In this document: positions 33,386-43,968 of the stretch, piece after piece | How the letters are laid out: each line of letters starts with the position of its first letter | Numbering within the stretch: the stretch's first letter is position 1 | Assembly (NCBI RefSeq): GCF_013403955.1 | Contig: NZ_JABFDG010000001.1 | Span: 930,001-994,000 of the forward strand | Direction of reading: 5' to 3' | Length of the DNA stretch: 64,000 nt | From: Winogradskyella vidalii | GTDB lineage: Bacteria > Bacteroidota > Bacteroidia > Flavobacteriales > Flavobacteriaceae | Position numbers and translations under genes: made by a program | Notes under the pieces: generated by a model | The model's database searches: none | Told to the model about the DNA's origin: nothing | Seen by the model: only the letters and a program-made list of their open reading frames with translations

Positions 33386-34921
33386 ATGCAACACAACAAA
33401 GTCCTAATATTAGATTTCGGTTCGCAATACACTCAGCTTATTGCGCGTCGCGTTAGAGAATTAAACATCTACTGCGAAATTCATCCATACAATAAAATAC
33501 CTTCAGATTCAGAGAGCTTTAAAGCAGTAATTCTATCTGGTAGCCCAAATTCCGTTAGAGGAGAAGCTGTGCTTCACCCTAATTTAGAGGAGATTCGAGG
33601 TAAAAAACCAATGCTAGCCGTTTGTTATGGTGCGCAATATTTAGCCCATTTTTCAGGTGGTAAAGTAGCGGAATCTAGTACAAGAGAGTACGGTAGAGCT
33701 AATCTGAGTTTTATTAAGTCTGATGAAGATTTTTTTGAAAACATACATACTGGTAGCCAAGTTTGGATGAGTCATAGTGATACCATTAAGAGTTTACCAA
33801 CAGGAGGTGTGTTATTAGCAAGTACTGCAGATGTAGAAAATGCCGCTTATAAAATTGAAGGCGAACAGACTTACGCTATTCAATTTCATCCTGAAGTGTA
33901 CCACAGTACGGATGGTTATCAGCTCTTACATAATTTTTTAATTAAAATAGCTGAGGTAGAACAAGACTGGACACCACAATCTTTTGTTGAAGAAACCGTT
34001 GACGAATTAAAAGAAAAACTTGGAAATGACAAAGTTGTTCTTGGCTTATCTGGCGGTGTAGATTCTTCTGTTGCAGCCATGTTATTACACAAAGCTATAG
34101 GTAAAAACCTCTATTGTATTTTTGTAAATAATGGCTTGTTACGAAAAAATGAGTTCGAAGATGTATTGACGCAATACGAAGGCATGGGATTAAACGTTAA
34201 AGGTGTAGATGCTTCGGCACGCTTTTTGGATGCTTTAAAAGGGTTGACGGATCCCGAGTTGAAAAGAAAGGCCATTGGAGCGGCGTTTATTGACGTTTTT
34301 GATGATGAAGCCAATTTAATAAAAGATGTAAAATGGTTGGCGCAAGGCACCATTTATCCTGATGTTATAGAAAGTGTTTCAGCAACAGGCGGACCAAGTG
34401 CCACTATAAAAAGTCACCATAATGTTGGTGGATTACCAGATTTTATGAAGCTAAAAGTGGTAGAGCCGCTTAAAGCTTTATTTAAAGATGAAGTGAGACG
34501 TGTTGGTGCTTCCATGAATATGGATAAACTGTTATTAGGGCGTCACCCTTTTCCAGGACCAGGATTGGCAATTCGAATTCTTGGAGATATAACAGCTGAA
34601 AAAGTACGTATATTACAGGAAGTTGATTTTATATTTATCAATAACCTGCGTTCTTGGAATCTATATGACAAAGTATGGCAAGCAGGTGCGATGTTATTAC
34701 CAGTTAATAGTGTTGGCGTAATGGGAGATGAACGTACTTACGAAAAATGCGTGGCTTTAAGAGCTGTAGAAAGTACAGATGGAATGACTGCAGATTGGGT
34801 AAATTTACCTTATGAGTTTTTACAAAAAACGTCAAACGAAATTATAAACAAAGTAAAAGGGGTAAATAGAGTTGTTTACGATATCAGCTCAAAACCACCA
34901 GCTACTATTGAGTGGGAATAA
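33386..34921 (+). CDS. guaA: GMP synthase (glutamine-hydrolysing)
   Basis: A 511-residue GuaA that converts XMP to GMP using glutamine and ATP. The class I amidotransferase domain (residues 1-190) has the nucleophile Cys in [11 protein letters not shown] and catalytic His/Glu in QFHPEVYH. The ATP-pyrophosphatase domain follows with [15 protein letters not shown]. The C-terminal dimerisation domain ends PPATIEWE. The ATG at 33386 is chosen because the TTG six bases upstream is part of the promoter box. It is followed by a LysM gene. Confidence 0.97.
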   Translation: MQHNKVLILDFGSQYTQLIARRVRELNIYCEIHPYNKIPSDSESFKAVILSGSPNSVRGEAVLHPNLEEIRGKKPMLAVCYGAQYLAHFSGGKVAESSTREYGRANLSFIKSDEDFFENIHTGSQVWMSHSDTIKSLPTGGVLLASTADVENAAYKIEGEQTYAIQFHPEVYHSTDGYQLLHNFLIKIAEVEQDWTPQSFVEETVDELKEKLGNDKVVLGLSGGVDSSVAAMLLHKAIGKNLYCIFVNNGLLRKNEFEDVLTQYEGMGLNVKGVDASARFLDALKGLTDPELKRKAIGAAFIDVFDDEANLIKDVKWLAQGTIYPDVIESVSATGGPSATIKSHHNVGGLPDFMKLKVVEPLKALFKDEVRRVGASMNMDKLLLGRHPFPGPGLAIRILGDITAEKVRILQEVDFIFINNLRSWNLYDKVWQAGAMLLPVNSVGVMGDERTYEKCVALRAVESTDGMTADWVNLPYEFLQKTSNEIINKVKGVNRVVYDISSKPPATIEWE

Positions 34922-35014
34922 TTTGAATTTGTAATTATAGTTCCCGTTTATCGTTATTAAATAAAAACTGATTGCTTAGTTCGTCAAAGTACAGTTTATA
35001 GTAAAATAGAATAC

Positions 35015-36922
35015 ATGAAAAATATCTTAACCGTTATATTAATTGCTTTTACGATTGGTTTAAGTGCTCAAAATTATATTGAACATACGGTAGAACCCGG
35101 AGAAACAATACAGACGATTGCTAAAAAATACTTAGTAACACCTTCTGATATTTATGCGCTCAACCCTGATGCAAAACGTAAATTTCAACCCAATACGGTA
35201 CTGATTATACCAAACTCAAAAGTTAAAAATGATGCTATTGAAGCAGATAAACGTGAACTAATTAACTATAAAACTCATAAAGTAAAACGTAAAGAAACAC
35301 TCTTTGGTTTAAGTAAAAAGTATAATGTATCAGAGGAAGAAATAAAAAAAGCAAATCGTTTTTTGTATTCTGAAAATTTAAAGCGTGGTGATAAAATTAG
35401 AATCCCTCAATATAAAACGATAGTTTCTAAACAGACCTTAACTAATACGGTAAAAACTTATACCGTTCAACCAAAAGATGGTAAGTGGGGCATTGCTTAT
35501 AAATTTGGAATTACAGTAGCTGAATTAGATGCATTAAATCCATTTATGAATGAAGTGATTCAACCTGGAGACGAACTTAATGTGCCTAATATAGAAAACA
35601 ATGAAGAGAAGGCTATTGATCCTAAGTTTGGTTATTACGAGGTATTACCTAAAGAAGGGTTTTATAGATTAAAAATCAAACTCAACCTTACTCAAGAGCA
35701 ATTAGAACAATTAAATCCGGAGTTAAAAGAGACAGGTTTAAAAGCAGGAATGATTTTAAGAGTGCCTGAAGGTGTTGAGGTAGAAGGTAGTTATAATGCT
35801 TACGCAATTACCAATTTAGAAAACAACTTAACCAATTTTAAAACTAAAAAATTGGCTTTAATGTTGCCTTATCAACTGCATAGAATAGATGTTAGCTCTG
35901 TAGAAGAAGCAAAAGATCAGATTAAGAATAGTAGACGTTTGGCTGCAGTTTTAGAATTTCATATTGGCGTGCAGATGGCATTAGATTCGGCAAAACAATT
36001 AGGAATTTCAACAGACTTAAAGGTTTTTGATACACGTTACCATGTTTCTCAGACCAGTGACATTTTAGCGGAAAATGACTTCTCGGATTATGATGCCGTT
36101 ATTGGGCCAATGGAAGGTGACAGTTTTAATCGTGTCGCTTTAGCGCTAAAAGCAGATAATGTACCTGTTATTGCAGCGATGAACAAGCCAAAAGAAGTTT
36201 ATAGTAATGTTTTTCAAACCGTTCCAGAAAATGAATTGTTACGAAAAGCAATGATTGATTATGTTAAAGCTGATAGCTTAAAAACTAAAGTGGTTATTGT
36301 TTCAGATCATGCCCATAGAGCAACAAGTAAAGCAATACAAGATGCATTTCCTAATTCTAAACTCATGCTTACGAATAAGGATAAAAAAGATAAAACTAAG
36401 GATGCTTATTTTGTTTATCATTCTGAGTTACAACGCATGTTTTCATCTGGTAAAACCTATGTGTTTTTAGAAACTAATAACAATGCTTTTGTATCTAGTG
36501 TAGTTAGCATGTTAAATGGTTTTAGGTCTAAGGAAAAAGAAATTATACTAGCAACAACCGATAAAAATAAGGCATTTGAAGGTAAGGATATTGAAAACAG
36601 TAATCTTTCAAATCTTAAATTTCATTACCCTTCAGTAAACAAAGATTTTGATGAAACAAAAGCCAATGGTTTTGTAGAAGCTTACCGAGAAAATTATGGC
36701 GTTTCACCAAGCCGATATGCATCTCGTGGTTTTGATATTACTTTAGATATTTTAATGCGTCTAGCTTCAGCTGAAAATTTGTTTGAAGCTTCAACCGATG
36801 CTATAGAAACACAATACATAGAAAATAAATTTAGGTACAAAAAATCACTTTTTGGCGGTTATGTAAATCAAGCCATTTATGTAGTAAAATACGAGGACCT
36901 AAGAATTGTTGAAGCAAAGTAA
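35015..36922 (+). CDS. Four-LysM protein fused to a type I periplasmic-binding-like domain
   Basis: A 635-residue exported protein (signal peptide MKNILTVILIAFTIGLSAQ). Four LysM peptidoglycan-binding repeats lie at about residues 22-67, 87-132, 148-192 and 207-252. From about 285 to 620 it has the fold of ABC substrate-binding proteins or LivJ/LpoA-like domains (KLALMLPYQLHRID, VIGPMEGDSFNRVALAL, YASRGFDITLDILMRLA). It probably sits on the cell wall and senses or regulates wall synthesis, in the manner of LpoA; this is inference from the architecture. It follows guaA with 93 bases between and no visible terminator. Confidence 0.85.
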   Translation: MKNILTVILIAFTIGLSAQNYIEHTVEPGETIQTIAKKYLVTPSDIYALNPDAKRKFQPNTVLIIPNSKVKNDAIEADKRELINYKTHKVKRKETLFGLSKKYNVSEEEIKKANRFLYSENLKRGDKIRIPQYKTIVSKQTLTNTVKTYTVQPKDGKWGIAYKFGITVAELDALNPFMNEVIQPGDELNVPNIENNEEKAIDPKFGYYEVLPKEGFYRLKIKLNLTQEQLEQLNPELKETGLKAGMILRVPEGVEVEGSYNAYAITNLENNLTNFKTKKLALMLPYQLHRIDVSSVEEAKDQIKNSRRLAAVLEFHIGVQMALDSAKQLGISTDLKVFDTRYHVSQTSDILAENDFSDYDAVIGPMEGDSFNRVALALKADNVPVIAAMNKPKEVYSNVFQTVPENELLRKAMIDYVKADSLKTKVVIVSDHAHRATSKAIQDAFPNSKLMLTNKDKKDKTKDAYFVYHSELQRMFSSGKTYVFLETNNNAFVSSVVSMLNGFRSKEKEIILATTDKNKAFEGKDIENSNLSNLKFHYPSVNKDFDETKANGFVEAYRENYGVSPSRYASRGFDITLDILMRLASAENLFEASTDAIETQYIENKFRYKKSLFGGYVNQAIYVVKYEDLRIVEAK

Positions 36923-37021
36923 ATTACTTCTTAAAGCTATTTTAAGTTGATTTTCAGTATAATATCATATTTTGCATTTTAATTTAGAAAATAAAATACT
37001 GTTTAATCAGAATTTATAACA

Positions 37022-37558
37022 TTGAAAAACGTAATCATCTCTTTAATCTTTCTTTTTGTTGGAAGTATTTCTAACGAAGAAACGCTAATGTGGAATGAAA
37101 CTACCAAGCTAACCTGGGCAGATTTTAAAGGACAACCCGATTCAGAATCTGATGCTGTTGCTTTAACGGCATCAGGAATTACATTTGGGTATGCCGTAAA
37201 AACATCTGGTGAAAGAATTGTAGATTTTTCCACGACGGTTGAAGCCCATTTTTACCCAAATAAATCGTGGTATCTTAAAGAAAAATCAAACGCCCATATT
37301 TTAGAGCACGAGCAATTACATTTTGATATTACCGAACTCTACGCACGTAAGTTTAGACAGCAATTAACTAAACTTAAAGTTAACCAAAATGTAAAAGCGC
37401 AAATGGATCGACTTCACACGGCTATAAACGAGGCTGTAAACGAAACTCAACGCCGTTACGATAAGCAGACCAAGCATTCTATGAATATTGAAAAGCAAAA
37501 TGAATGGGAAGCTTTCATTGAAAATGAACTCAAAGAATTAAATGAGTTTAAGTCTTAA
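37022..37558 (+). CDS. DUF922 family predicted secreted zinc-dependent protein
   Basis: A 178-residue exported protein. The first residues (KNVIISLIFLFVGSIS) form a signal peptide. The body has LTWADFKGQPD, the start of the DUF922 domain, and an HExxH-like zinc motif in ILEHEQLHFDITELYAR, followed by a helical C-terminus (KAQMDRLHTAINEAVNETQ). DUF922 proteins are predicted secreted Zn-dependent proteases with no established substrate. The start is a TTG, since no ATG precedes the signal peptide; the next in-frame ATG (37088) would remove it. Transcribed in the same direction as its neighbours with a 99-base gap. Confidence 0.75.
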   Translation: MKNVIISLIFLFVGSISNEETLMWNETTKLTWADFKGQPDSESDAVALTASGITFGYAVKTSGERIVDFSTTVEAHFYPNKSWYLKEKSNAHILEHEQLHFDITELYARKFRQQLTKLKVNQNVKAQMDRLHTAINEAVNETQRRYDKQTKHSMNIEKQNEWEAFIENELKELNEFKS

Positions 37559-37630
37559 ATTGTTTTTATAAAGCCGATGGCTAGCGGGGAGAAATCTCAC
37601 TATTTTATTTCAAATTAAATTTATTATATA

Positions 37631-37858
37631 ATGGAATTAGACGGTACAGTTTTAATAGAATTGGCACACTATAAAATGCCTTTTGGAAAATATAAAGACC
37701 GTTACTTAGTTGATGTTCCTGAGCATTATTACATCTGGTACCAACAAAAAGGATTTCCACAAGGAAAACTTGGTCGTATGATGGCTCAAATGTGCGAAAT
37801 TAAAATTAATGGTCTAGAGGAATTGATTTATAATATACGTCGAGACTTTAAGAAATAA
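37631..37858 (+). CDS. DUF3820 family small protein
   Basis: A 75-residue cytoplasmic protein. The core MPFGKYKDRYLVDVPEHYY followed by IWYQQKGFPQGKLG matches DUF3820, a family of unknown function related to the small domain at the C-terminus of ExoX-type exonucleases. The exonuclease at 2154 carries a diverged copy of the same motif (FGKHKGKRVLDV...FP). The gene stands alone, 72 bases after the DUF922 gene. A nucleic-acid-related function is a guess from the shared domain. Confidence 0.8.
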   Translation: MELDGTVLIELAHYKMPFGKYKDRYLVDVPEHYYIWYQQKGFPQGKLGRMMAQMCEIKINGLEELIYNIRRDFKK

Positions 37859-38059
37859 GGGTTTAAAATACGCTGTTTAATCGAGGTGTTTGTAATTGGG
37901 TTAAGGGGTTATTTTCTTTTTTAATCGTTTAGCTTAAAAAATAAGTATGTTCTAACAGTACAAATTATTTTAAAAGCCTTGATTTTAGTATGGTAATCCA
38001 CTAAACAAATAACATATCAACAAACCATAAACAAATAGAGAATAACTCATTAAATTTTG

Positions 38060-38067
38060 TAATTTTG
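38060..38067 (+). promoter_or_regulatory. -7 box of pyrG
   Basis: TAATTTTG followed by C matches TAnnTTTG and lies 19 bases before the pyrG ATG. No convincing -33 TTG is present. The 228-bp spacer upstream (37859-38086) holds nothing else I can name. Confidence 0.5.
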
Positions 38068-38077
38068 CCTGCGTTAA

Positions 38078-39712
<1,635 letters not shown>

Positions 39713-39778
39713 TATGTCACTTTGGCGTAAATAAATGTTTTGGATAACTATTTGAGTTACGTTATTGTTACCTTATAA

Positions 39779-39812
39779 AGACCTGTCAGGATTTTAAAAA
39801 CCTTACAGGTCT
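39779..39812. repeat. Intergenic hairpin repeat with AGACCTGTCAGG / CCTTACAGGTCT arms
   Basis: Arms 39779-39790 and 39801-39812 pair with one mismatch around an A/T-only centre that can pair further (TTTT with AAAA). It lies between pyrG and yidC and has no T-run. A shorter related element (AGACC/GGTCT, 45194-45208) follows mnmA. Sequences of this type recur in intergenic regions of flavobacterial genomes, so I call it a dispersed repeat rather than a terminator. Confidence 0.55.
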
Positions 39813-39857
39813 AAAACTGAAAAGATTAATTAGATTACCGCTTTTGCGGCACATAGT

Positions 39858-41777
39858 ATGGAAGAAAAGAAATTCGACGTTAAATCTATAATAGGCTTTG
39901 TCCTCATATTTGGGATTCTATTATATATAATGTACCAAAATCAGCCAACACCAGAAGAGCTTGAAGCACAGAAAATAGCTGAGCAGGAAAAAGTTGAAGC
40001 AGAGCAAAAAGCGAATCAGCAGAATGATGCCTTAGTCACTACACCAAACGATTACGTAAATACACAAGATTTAGATTCTACACAGCGTGCTGCGCTACAA
40101 AATAAAGTGGGGTCGTTTGCCTATGCTTTAACTCTGCCATTAGCAACTGACAAACAAACGACGGTTGAAACAGATGTTTTAGCACTTAAGTTTAATAATA
40201 AAGGTGGACAATTAGCCGAAGTAAAATTGCGGAATTTTGTTGATTATGATTCCGTGCCAATTTATATGGTAAAGGATGATAATAGTGCTTTTAATATCAC
40301 TTTTGGAACTTCAGATAATCGCACACTCAATACACGAGATTTACCATTTCAGCCTAGTGTAACTAAAAGTGGTGACAATACGGTTGTTTCTATGCGACTT
40401 AAAGTTTCAGAAACAGCATTTTTAGAATACCGTTATGAGCTAAAGCCTAATGACTATATGATTGATTTTTCAATTAAGTCACAAGGTTTAAGTGGAGTGT
40501 TTAATACATCACAGCCTATTGCATTAGATTGGAGCCAAAAAAGTATTCGTCATTCTAAAAGTATAACTTATGAAAACCGTTATACAAGATTAACCTATAT
40601 GCACGATGATGGTAAGGTTGATAAATTATCCCAAAATGGAGATGATGACGAAACAATTGAAGAGGTTGATTGGTTGTCTTTTAGACAGCATTTCTTTAGC
40701 TCTATATTAGTAGCAAAAGATAATCAATTAGATAATGTTACTGTGACATCTTCAGATTTGGTTGAAGACGAAGATATAGATACGTTGTATACAAAACAAT
40801 TTGTTTCTAAAGTTCCTTTAGCTTTTAAAGGAGGAGAAATAAATAAAAACTTAGGCCTTTATTATGGTCCGACTGATAGTAAAACATTAAAAAATTACGA
40901 AAAAGGTTTAGAAGAAAGTATTCCATTTGGTTGGGGAATTTTTGGATGGATAAACAAAGCTTTATTTATTCCGTTATTCGGGTTTTTAAGTAGTTTTCTT
41001 CCTTATGGTATTGCTATTATTGTAATGACTATTTTAGTTAAAATTTTAATGTCTTTTGTACAGTACAAACAGTTTTTGTCTCAGGCAAAAATGAAAATCT
41101 TAAAGCCAGAATTAGATGCTGTAAGAGAAAAGTATAAAGACAACAAGTTAAAAGCACAACAAGAAACTATGGCTTTGCAAAATAGAGCAGGAGCAAGCCC
41201 ATTGAGTGGTTGTTTACCTGGATTGATGCAAATTCCTGTGTTTTATGCCTTGTTTATGTTTTTTCCAACTGCTTTTGCATTACGTCAAAAAAGCTTCCTT
41301 TGGGCAGACGATTTAAGTTCTTTTGACTCCATTTACAATTTTCCTGATGGTTTTAGTATTCCATTTTATGGTGATCACGTTAGTTTATTTCCGATTTTAG
41401 CAGCAATCGCTATTTTCTTTTACATGAAAATGACTACTGGGCAGCAAATGGCAACACAACCTACACAAGAAGGGATGCCAGATATGGCTAAAATGATGAA
41501 GTATATGATTTACTTCTCTCCACTACTAATGTTAGTGTTCTTTAACAATTATGCTTCAGGATTAAGTTTGTATTACTTTATTTCTAACTTAATTAGTATC
41601 GGTATTATGTTAGTTATTAAAAACTATATTATCGATGAAGATAAAGTGTTAGCTAAAATTGAAGTGAACAAAACAAAGCCTAAGAAACAAAACAAGTTTC
41701 AGAAAAAAATGGCTGAAATGATGGAACAAGCTGAGCAACAAAAACAAGCTCAGCAAAAGGGTAAGAAGAAGAAATAA
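39858..41777 (+). CDS. yidC: Membrane protein insertase YidC
   Basis: A 639-residue YidC/Oxa1-type insertase of the inner membrane. It has TM1 (IIGFVLIFGILLYIMY), a large periplasmic beta-supersandwich domain (about 60-350), then the conserved core (about 365-600) with TM2 after GWGIFGWINKALFIPLF, the coiled cytoplasmic loop C1 (QFLSQAKMKILKPELDAVREKY), and GLMQIPVFYALFMFFP. A Lys/Gln-rich tail follows. It inserts membrane proteins alone or with SecYEG. Length is typical of Bacteroidota. It ends 14 bases before a strong terminator. Confidence 0.96.
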   Translation: MEEKKFDVKSIIGFVLIFGILLYIMYQNQPTPEELEAQKIAEQEKVEAEQKANQQNDALVTTPNDYVNTQDLDSTQRAALQNKVGSFAYALTLPLATDKQTTVETDVLALKFNNKGGQLAEVKLRNFVDYDSVPIYMVKDDNSAFNITFGTSDNRTLNTRDLPFQPSVTKSGDNTVVSMRLKVSETAFLEYRYELKPNDYMIDFSIKSQGLSGVFNTSQPIALDWSQKSIRHSKSITYENRYTRLTYMHDDGKVDKLSQNGDDDETIEEVDWLSFRQHFFSSILVAKDNQLDNVTVTSSDLVEDEDIDTLYTKQFVSKVPLAFKGGEINKNLGLYYGPTDSKTLKNYEKGLEESIPFGWGIFGWINKALFIPLFGFLSSFLPYGIAIIVMTILVKILMSFVQYKQFLSQAKMKILKPELDAVREKYKDNKLKAQQETMALQNRAGASPLSGCLPGLMQIPVFYALFMFFPTAFALRQKSFLWADDLSSFDSIYNFPDGFSIPFYGDHVSLFPILAAIAIFFYMKMTTGQQMATQPTQEGMPDMAKMMKYMIYFSPLLMLVFFNNYASGLSLYYFISNLISIGIMLVIKNYIIDEDKVLAKIEVNKTKPKKQNKFQKKMAEMMEQAEQQKQAQQKGKKKK

Positions 41778-41791
41778 TTATCTATCATATT

Positions 41792-41828
41792 AAAAAAAGC
41801 CTTAGCAAATTTGCTAAGGCTTTTTTTT
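41792..41828 (+). terminator. Terminator of yidC
   Basis: GCCTTAGCAAATTTGCTAAGGC (41799-41820) is a perfect palindrome preceded by A7 and followed by T8. Very strong rho-independent terminator, usable in both directions. Confidence 0.92.
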
Positions 41829-41968
41829 ATTCTCTTAATTAATAGGTGTGATTTCTTTTGGTTTAATCATAAACCACCTTTTCAGGTTTCATTGAACTTA
41901 AACTGCATCTAACGTTACAAATTTATTTAAGCTTTAAAAGCTTGCATAATTTCTCTTTATATTGAGAT

Positions 41969-42002
41969 AAAAAAACCTTTCAAAACTAAATGTTCTGAAA
42001 GG
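41969..42002 (-). terminator. Terminator of the fasciclin gene
   Basis: On the minus strand, CCTTTCAGAAC and GTTTTGAAAGG form the stem (41996-42002 with 41976-41982 plus inner pairs), followed by T7. It lies 59 bases after the stop of the gene at 42062. Confidence 0.82.
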
Positions 42003-42061
42003 CTTTCAACTAATTAATTAACCTAAAAATATATAAAAACAGTTCGTCTGAACATTAATTT

Positions 42062-43054
42062 TTATTGCATTGGTAAAAGTACAGTGTCAATTACATGTAC
42101 CACACCATTCATAGTTTGAATATCAACTAATGAGGTTAAAATATTACTTACACGCTCATTTGGATCGGTTAGCGTAAAGGCACTATTATCAGCAGTGATG
42201 TCACCTCCTAATGTAGCAACAGTTCCGTTTGGTAAACTACTAGATTGTATATTTCCACTCACAATATGATAAGTTAATACAGCATCTACAGTAGCTGAAT
42301 CTAAATCGCCTAGAGCAGTGTTTCCAGAAGGGTCTAACTCAACTAATAAATTAGCAAAAGCATCATTTGTAGGTGCGAAAACTGTAAATGGTCCTGCGTT
42401 AACATCAGATACAGTTGCAATATATGGTACTGTTGGTGTTCCGGTATCTGCTAATTGTAAAGCAGCTACTAAATTAGATAAAGCTGGGTTAGTTGTTGCA
42501 AATGTAGCAATAGTCGGCAACCCAATTACTTCATCAACAATATGCACTATTCCATTTGAAGCCGTATTATCTGCACTTGTAACGGTTGATGATCCATTCA
42601 ACATAACACCATTTGATGTGGTAAAGTATAAACTTAAGTTAGTGTCATTCGGACCTGTGGCAGCAGTATTTGTATAACCTGAACCTAAATTTACTAAATC
42701 GGATGAGCTTACAGATGAACCAATAATAACATGGTTTAATAAGATGTTTCGTACTAAAGCTTCTTCTTCAGACGATAAGTTGTCTAAATCTAATCCTGTT
42801 GCATCTAACAAATCAGCAAAAGCGTCATTGGTTGGAGCAAATACGGTAAACGGACCAGCACCTTGTAAAGTACTTACTAAATCTGTAGCCTCTAAAGCAG
42901 CAGCTAGAGACGTTAAATCGTTTTCTAATGCTACATCAACAACTGTTGTTGGCGCTTCAATTGAGGTGTTATCATCATCGTCACTACAAGAAGTTAAACC
43001 TATAACCATTAGAAATACTGTCAGTAATTTGAAGTTTTTTGAAATAATTTTCAT
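42062..43054 (-). CDS. Lipoprotein with two fasciclin (FAS1) domains
   Basis: A 330-residue lipoprotein with lipobox VIGLTSCSDDDDN; the acidic run after the Cys suggests surface export. Two FAS1 domains follow (about residues 25-165 and 170-325). Each begins with a LAAALEATDL-like helix and contains the H1 motif GPFTVFAPTNDAFA and an H2-like NGVVHVID segment. FAS1 proteins mediate adhesion or bind the extracellular matrix. I chose the start at 43054, which gives a normal lipoprotein signal; the ATG at 43081 adds nine residues. Divergent from the MORN gene, 62 bases apart. Confidence 0.9.
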   Translation of the reverse strand: MKIISKNFKLLTVFLMVIGLTSCSDDDDNTSIEAPTTVVDVALENDLTSLAAALEATDLVSTLQGAGPFTVFAPTNDAFADLLDATGLDLDNLSSEEEALVRNILLNHVIIGSSVSSSDLVNLGSGYTNTAATGPNDTNLSLYFTTSNGVMLNGSSTVTSADNTASNGIVHIVDEVIGLPTIATFATTNPALSNLVAALQLADTGTPTVPYIATVSDVNAGPFTVFAPTNDAFANLLVELDPSGNTALGDLDSATVDAVLTYHIVSGNIQSSSLPNGTVATLGGDITADNSAFTLTDPNERVSNILTSLVDIQTMNGVVHVIDTVLLPMQ

Positions 43055-43116
43055 TTTTTTGAGTTTTAAATTGTTCAACATTCAAACCTTGCTGGTTTGT
43101 TTAACAAAACTATAAA

Positions 43117-43827
43117 ATGATTAAACAAAATATTGTTTTGCTTTCTTTTTTAACACTGTTTTTAACAGTTGGCTATGCACAAAAATCAAAAAATCAGTAT
43201 GATAATGCTGGAAAACGCCATGGTTTATGGACGAAAAACTACCATAAAACCGACCAAAAACGTTATGAAGGCGTATTTAAACATGGTAAGGAAATCGATT
43301 CGTTTAAGTTCTATACCTTATCAGCGGGAAAAAGCGTTTTAAGTGCTGTTAAAGTGTTTAATGAAAAGGACAGTATTGCTGATGTTACCTTTTTTTCTTC
43401 AACTAAAAAAGTGATTAGTGAAGGTAAAATGGATGGTAAACGTTTTATTGGTGAATGGACGTTTTATCATAAAAACTCTTCTGATAAAATGATTGTGGAG
43501 CATTATAATAATGATGGATTACTCGAAGGTGAACGCTTTGTGTATTTTAAAAATGGTTCACTTGCCGAAAGTTCTAATTATAAAAACGGAAAACTTTATG
43601 GGGAATCTAAATGGTTTTCAGAACAAAATGTATTGCTTAGACATACCCATTATATAGAGGATGATTTAGAAGGTAAAGCCATTAATTATGATGCTGATGG
43701 TAAAAAAACTTCAGAAGGTGATTACTCTAAAAACGTCAAAGTAGGAAAATGGAACTATTATGAAAATGGTGAACTAACCAAAGAAATTAATCACACTACA
43801 AAAGAGGTGATATCTAAAAAGGAATAA
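43117..43827 (+). CDS. Exported MORN/YwqK-type repeat protein
   Basis: A 236-residue secreted protein (signal peptide MIKQNIVLLSFLTLFLTVGYAQ) made of repeated MORN-like strands: GKRHGLWTKNY, KRYEGVFKHGKEIDSFKFY, SEGKMDGKRFIGEWTFY, LLEGERFVYFKNG, GKLYGESKWFSE, DLEGKAINYDADGK and KVGKWNYYENGEL. This is the pattern of YwqK-like proteins. The repeats form an extended beta sheet; no function is established. Annotations as 'toxin-antitoxin YwqK antitoxin' rest on homology alone. Single gene with a terminator 34 bases after the stop. Confidence 0.85.
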   Translation: MIKQNIVLLSFLTLFLTVGYAQKSKNQYDNAGKRHGLWTKNYHKTDQKRYEGVFKHGKEIDSFKFYTLSAGKSVLSAVKVFNEKDSIADVTFFSSTKKVISEGKMDGKRFIGEWTFYHKNSSDKMIVEHYNNDGLLEGERFVYFKNGSLAESSNYKNGKLYGESKWFSEQNVLLRHTHYIEDDLEGKAINYDADGKKTSEGDYSKNVKVGKWNYYENGELTKEINHTTKEVISKKE

Positions 43828-43860
43828 CTTAAATCAATACATATCATAGTATTTCAGAAT

Positions 43861-43887
43861 GGCAATCTTTATAGGATTGCCTTTTTT
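43861..43887 (+). terminator. Terminator after the MORN gene
   Basis: GGCAATC (43861-43867) pairs with GATTGCC (43875-43881), followed by T6. It separates the MORN gene from mnmA. Confidence 0.85.
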
Positions 43888-43893
43888 ATTTTG

Positions 43894-43901
43894 TAATTTT
43901 G
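43894..43901 (+). promoter_or_regulatory. -7 box of mnmA
   Basis: TAATTTTG followed by G matches TAnnTTTG, directly after the preceding terminator and 67 bases before the mnmA ATG. No TTG at ideal -33 spacing. Confidence 0.45.
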
Positions 43902-43957
43902 GCGCAGGTTTTCGAACTAATAGTATTTAATCAAATAGAGGTTCCTGTTTTTTTTGC

Positions 43958-43962
43958 AGGAG
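43958..43962 (+). promoter_or_regulatory. Shine-Dalgarno-like AGGAG before mnmA
   Basis: AGGAG lies 6 bases before the ATG at 43969. Such purine-rich sites are rare in this genome, so it supports this start over the TTG at 43954 and the ATG at 43963. Confidence 0.5.
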
Positions 43963-43968
43963 ATGTGT

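Noticed and set aside
42318..42677. Open frames on the plus strand opposite the fasciclin gene
   Set aside because: The FAS1 repeats on the minus strand explain the open frames; the plus-strand translation has no family features.
43117..43827. MORN/YwqK protein as an antitoxin
   Set aside because: No toxin gene is adjacent and the protein has an export signal; the antitoxin label on this family is not supported here.
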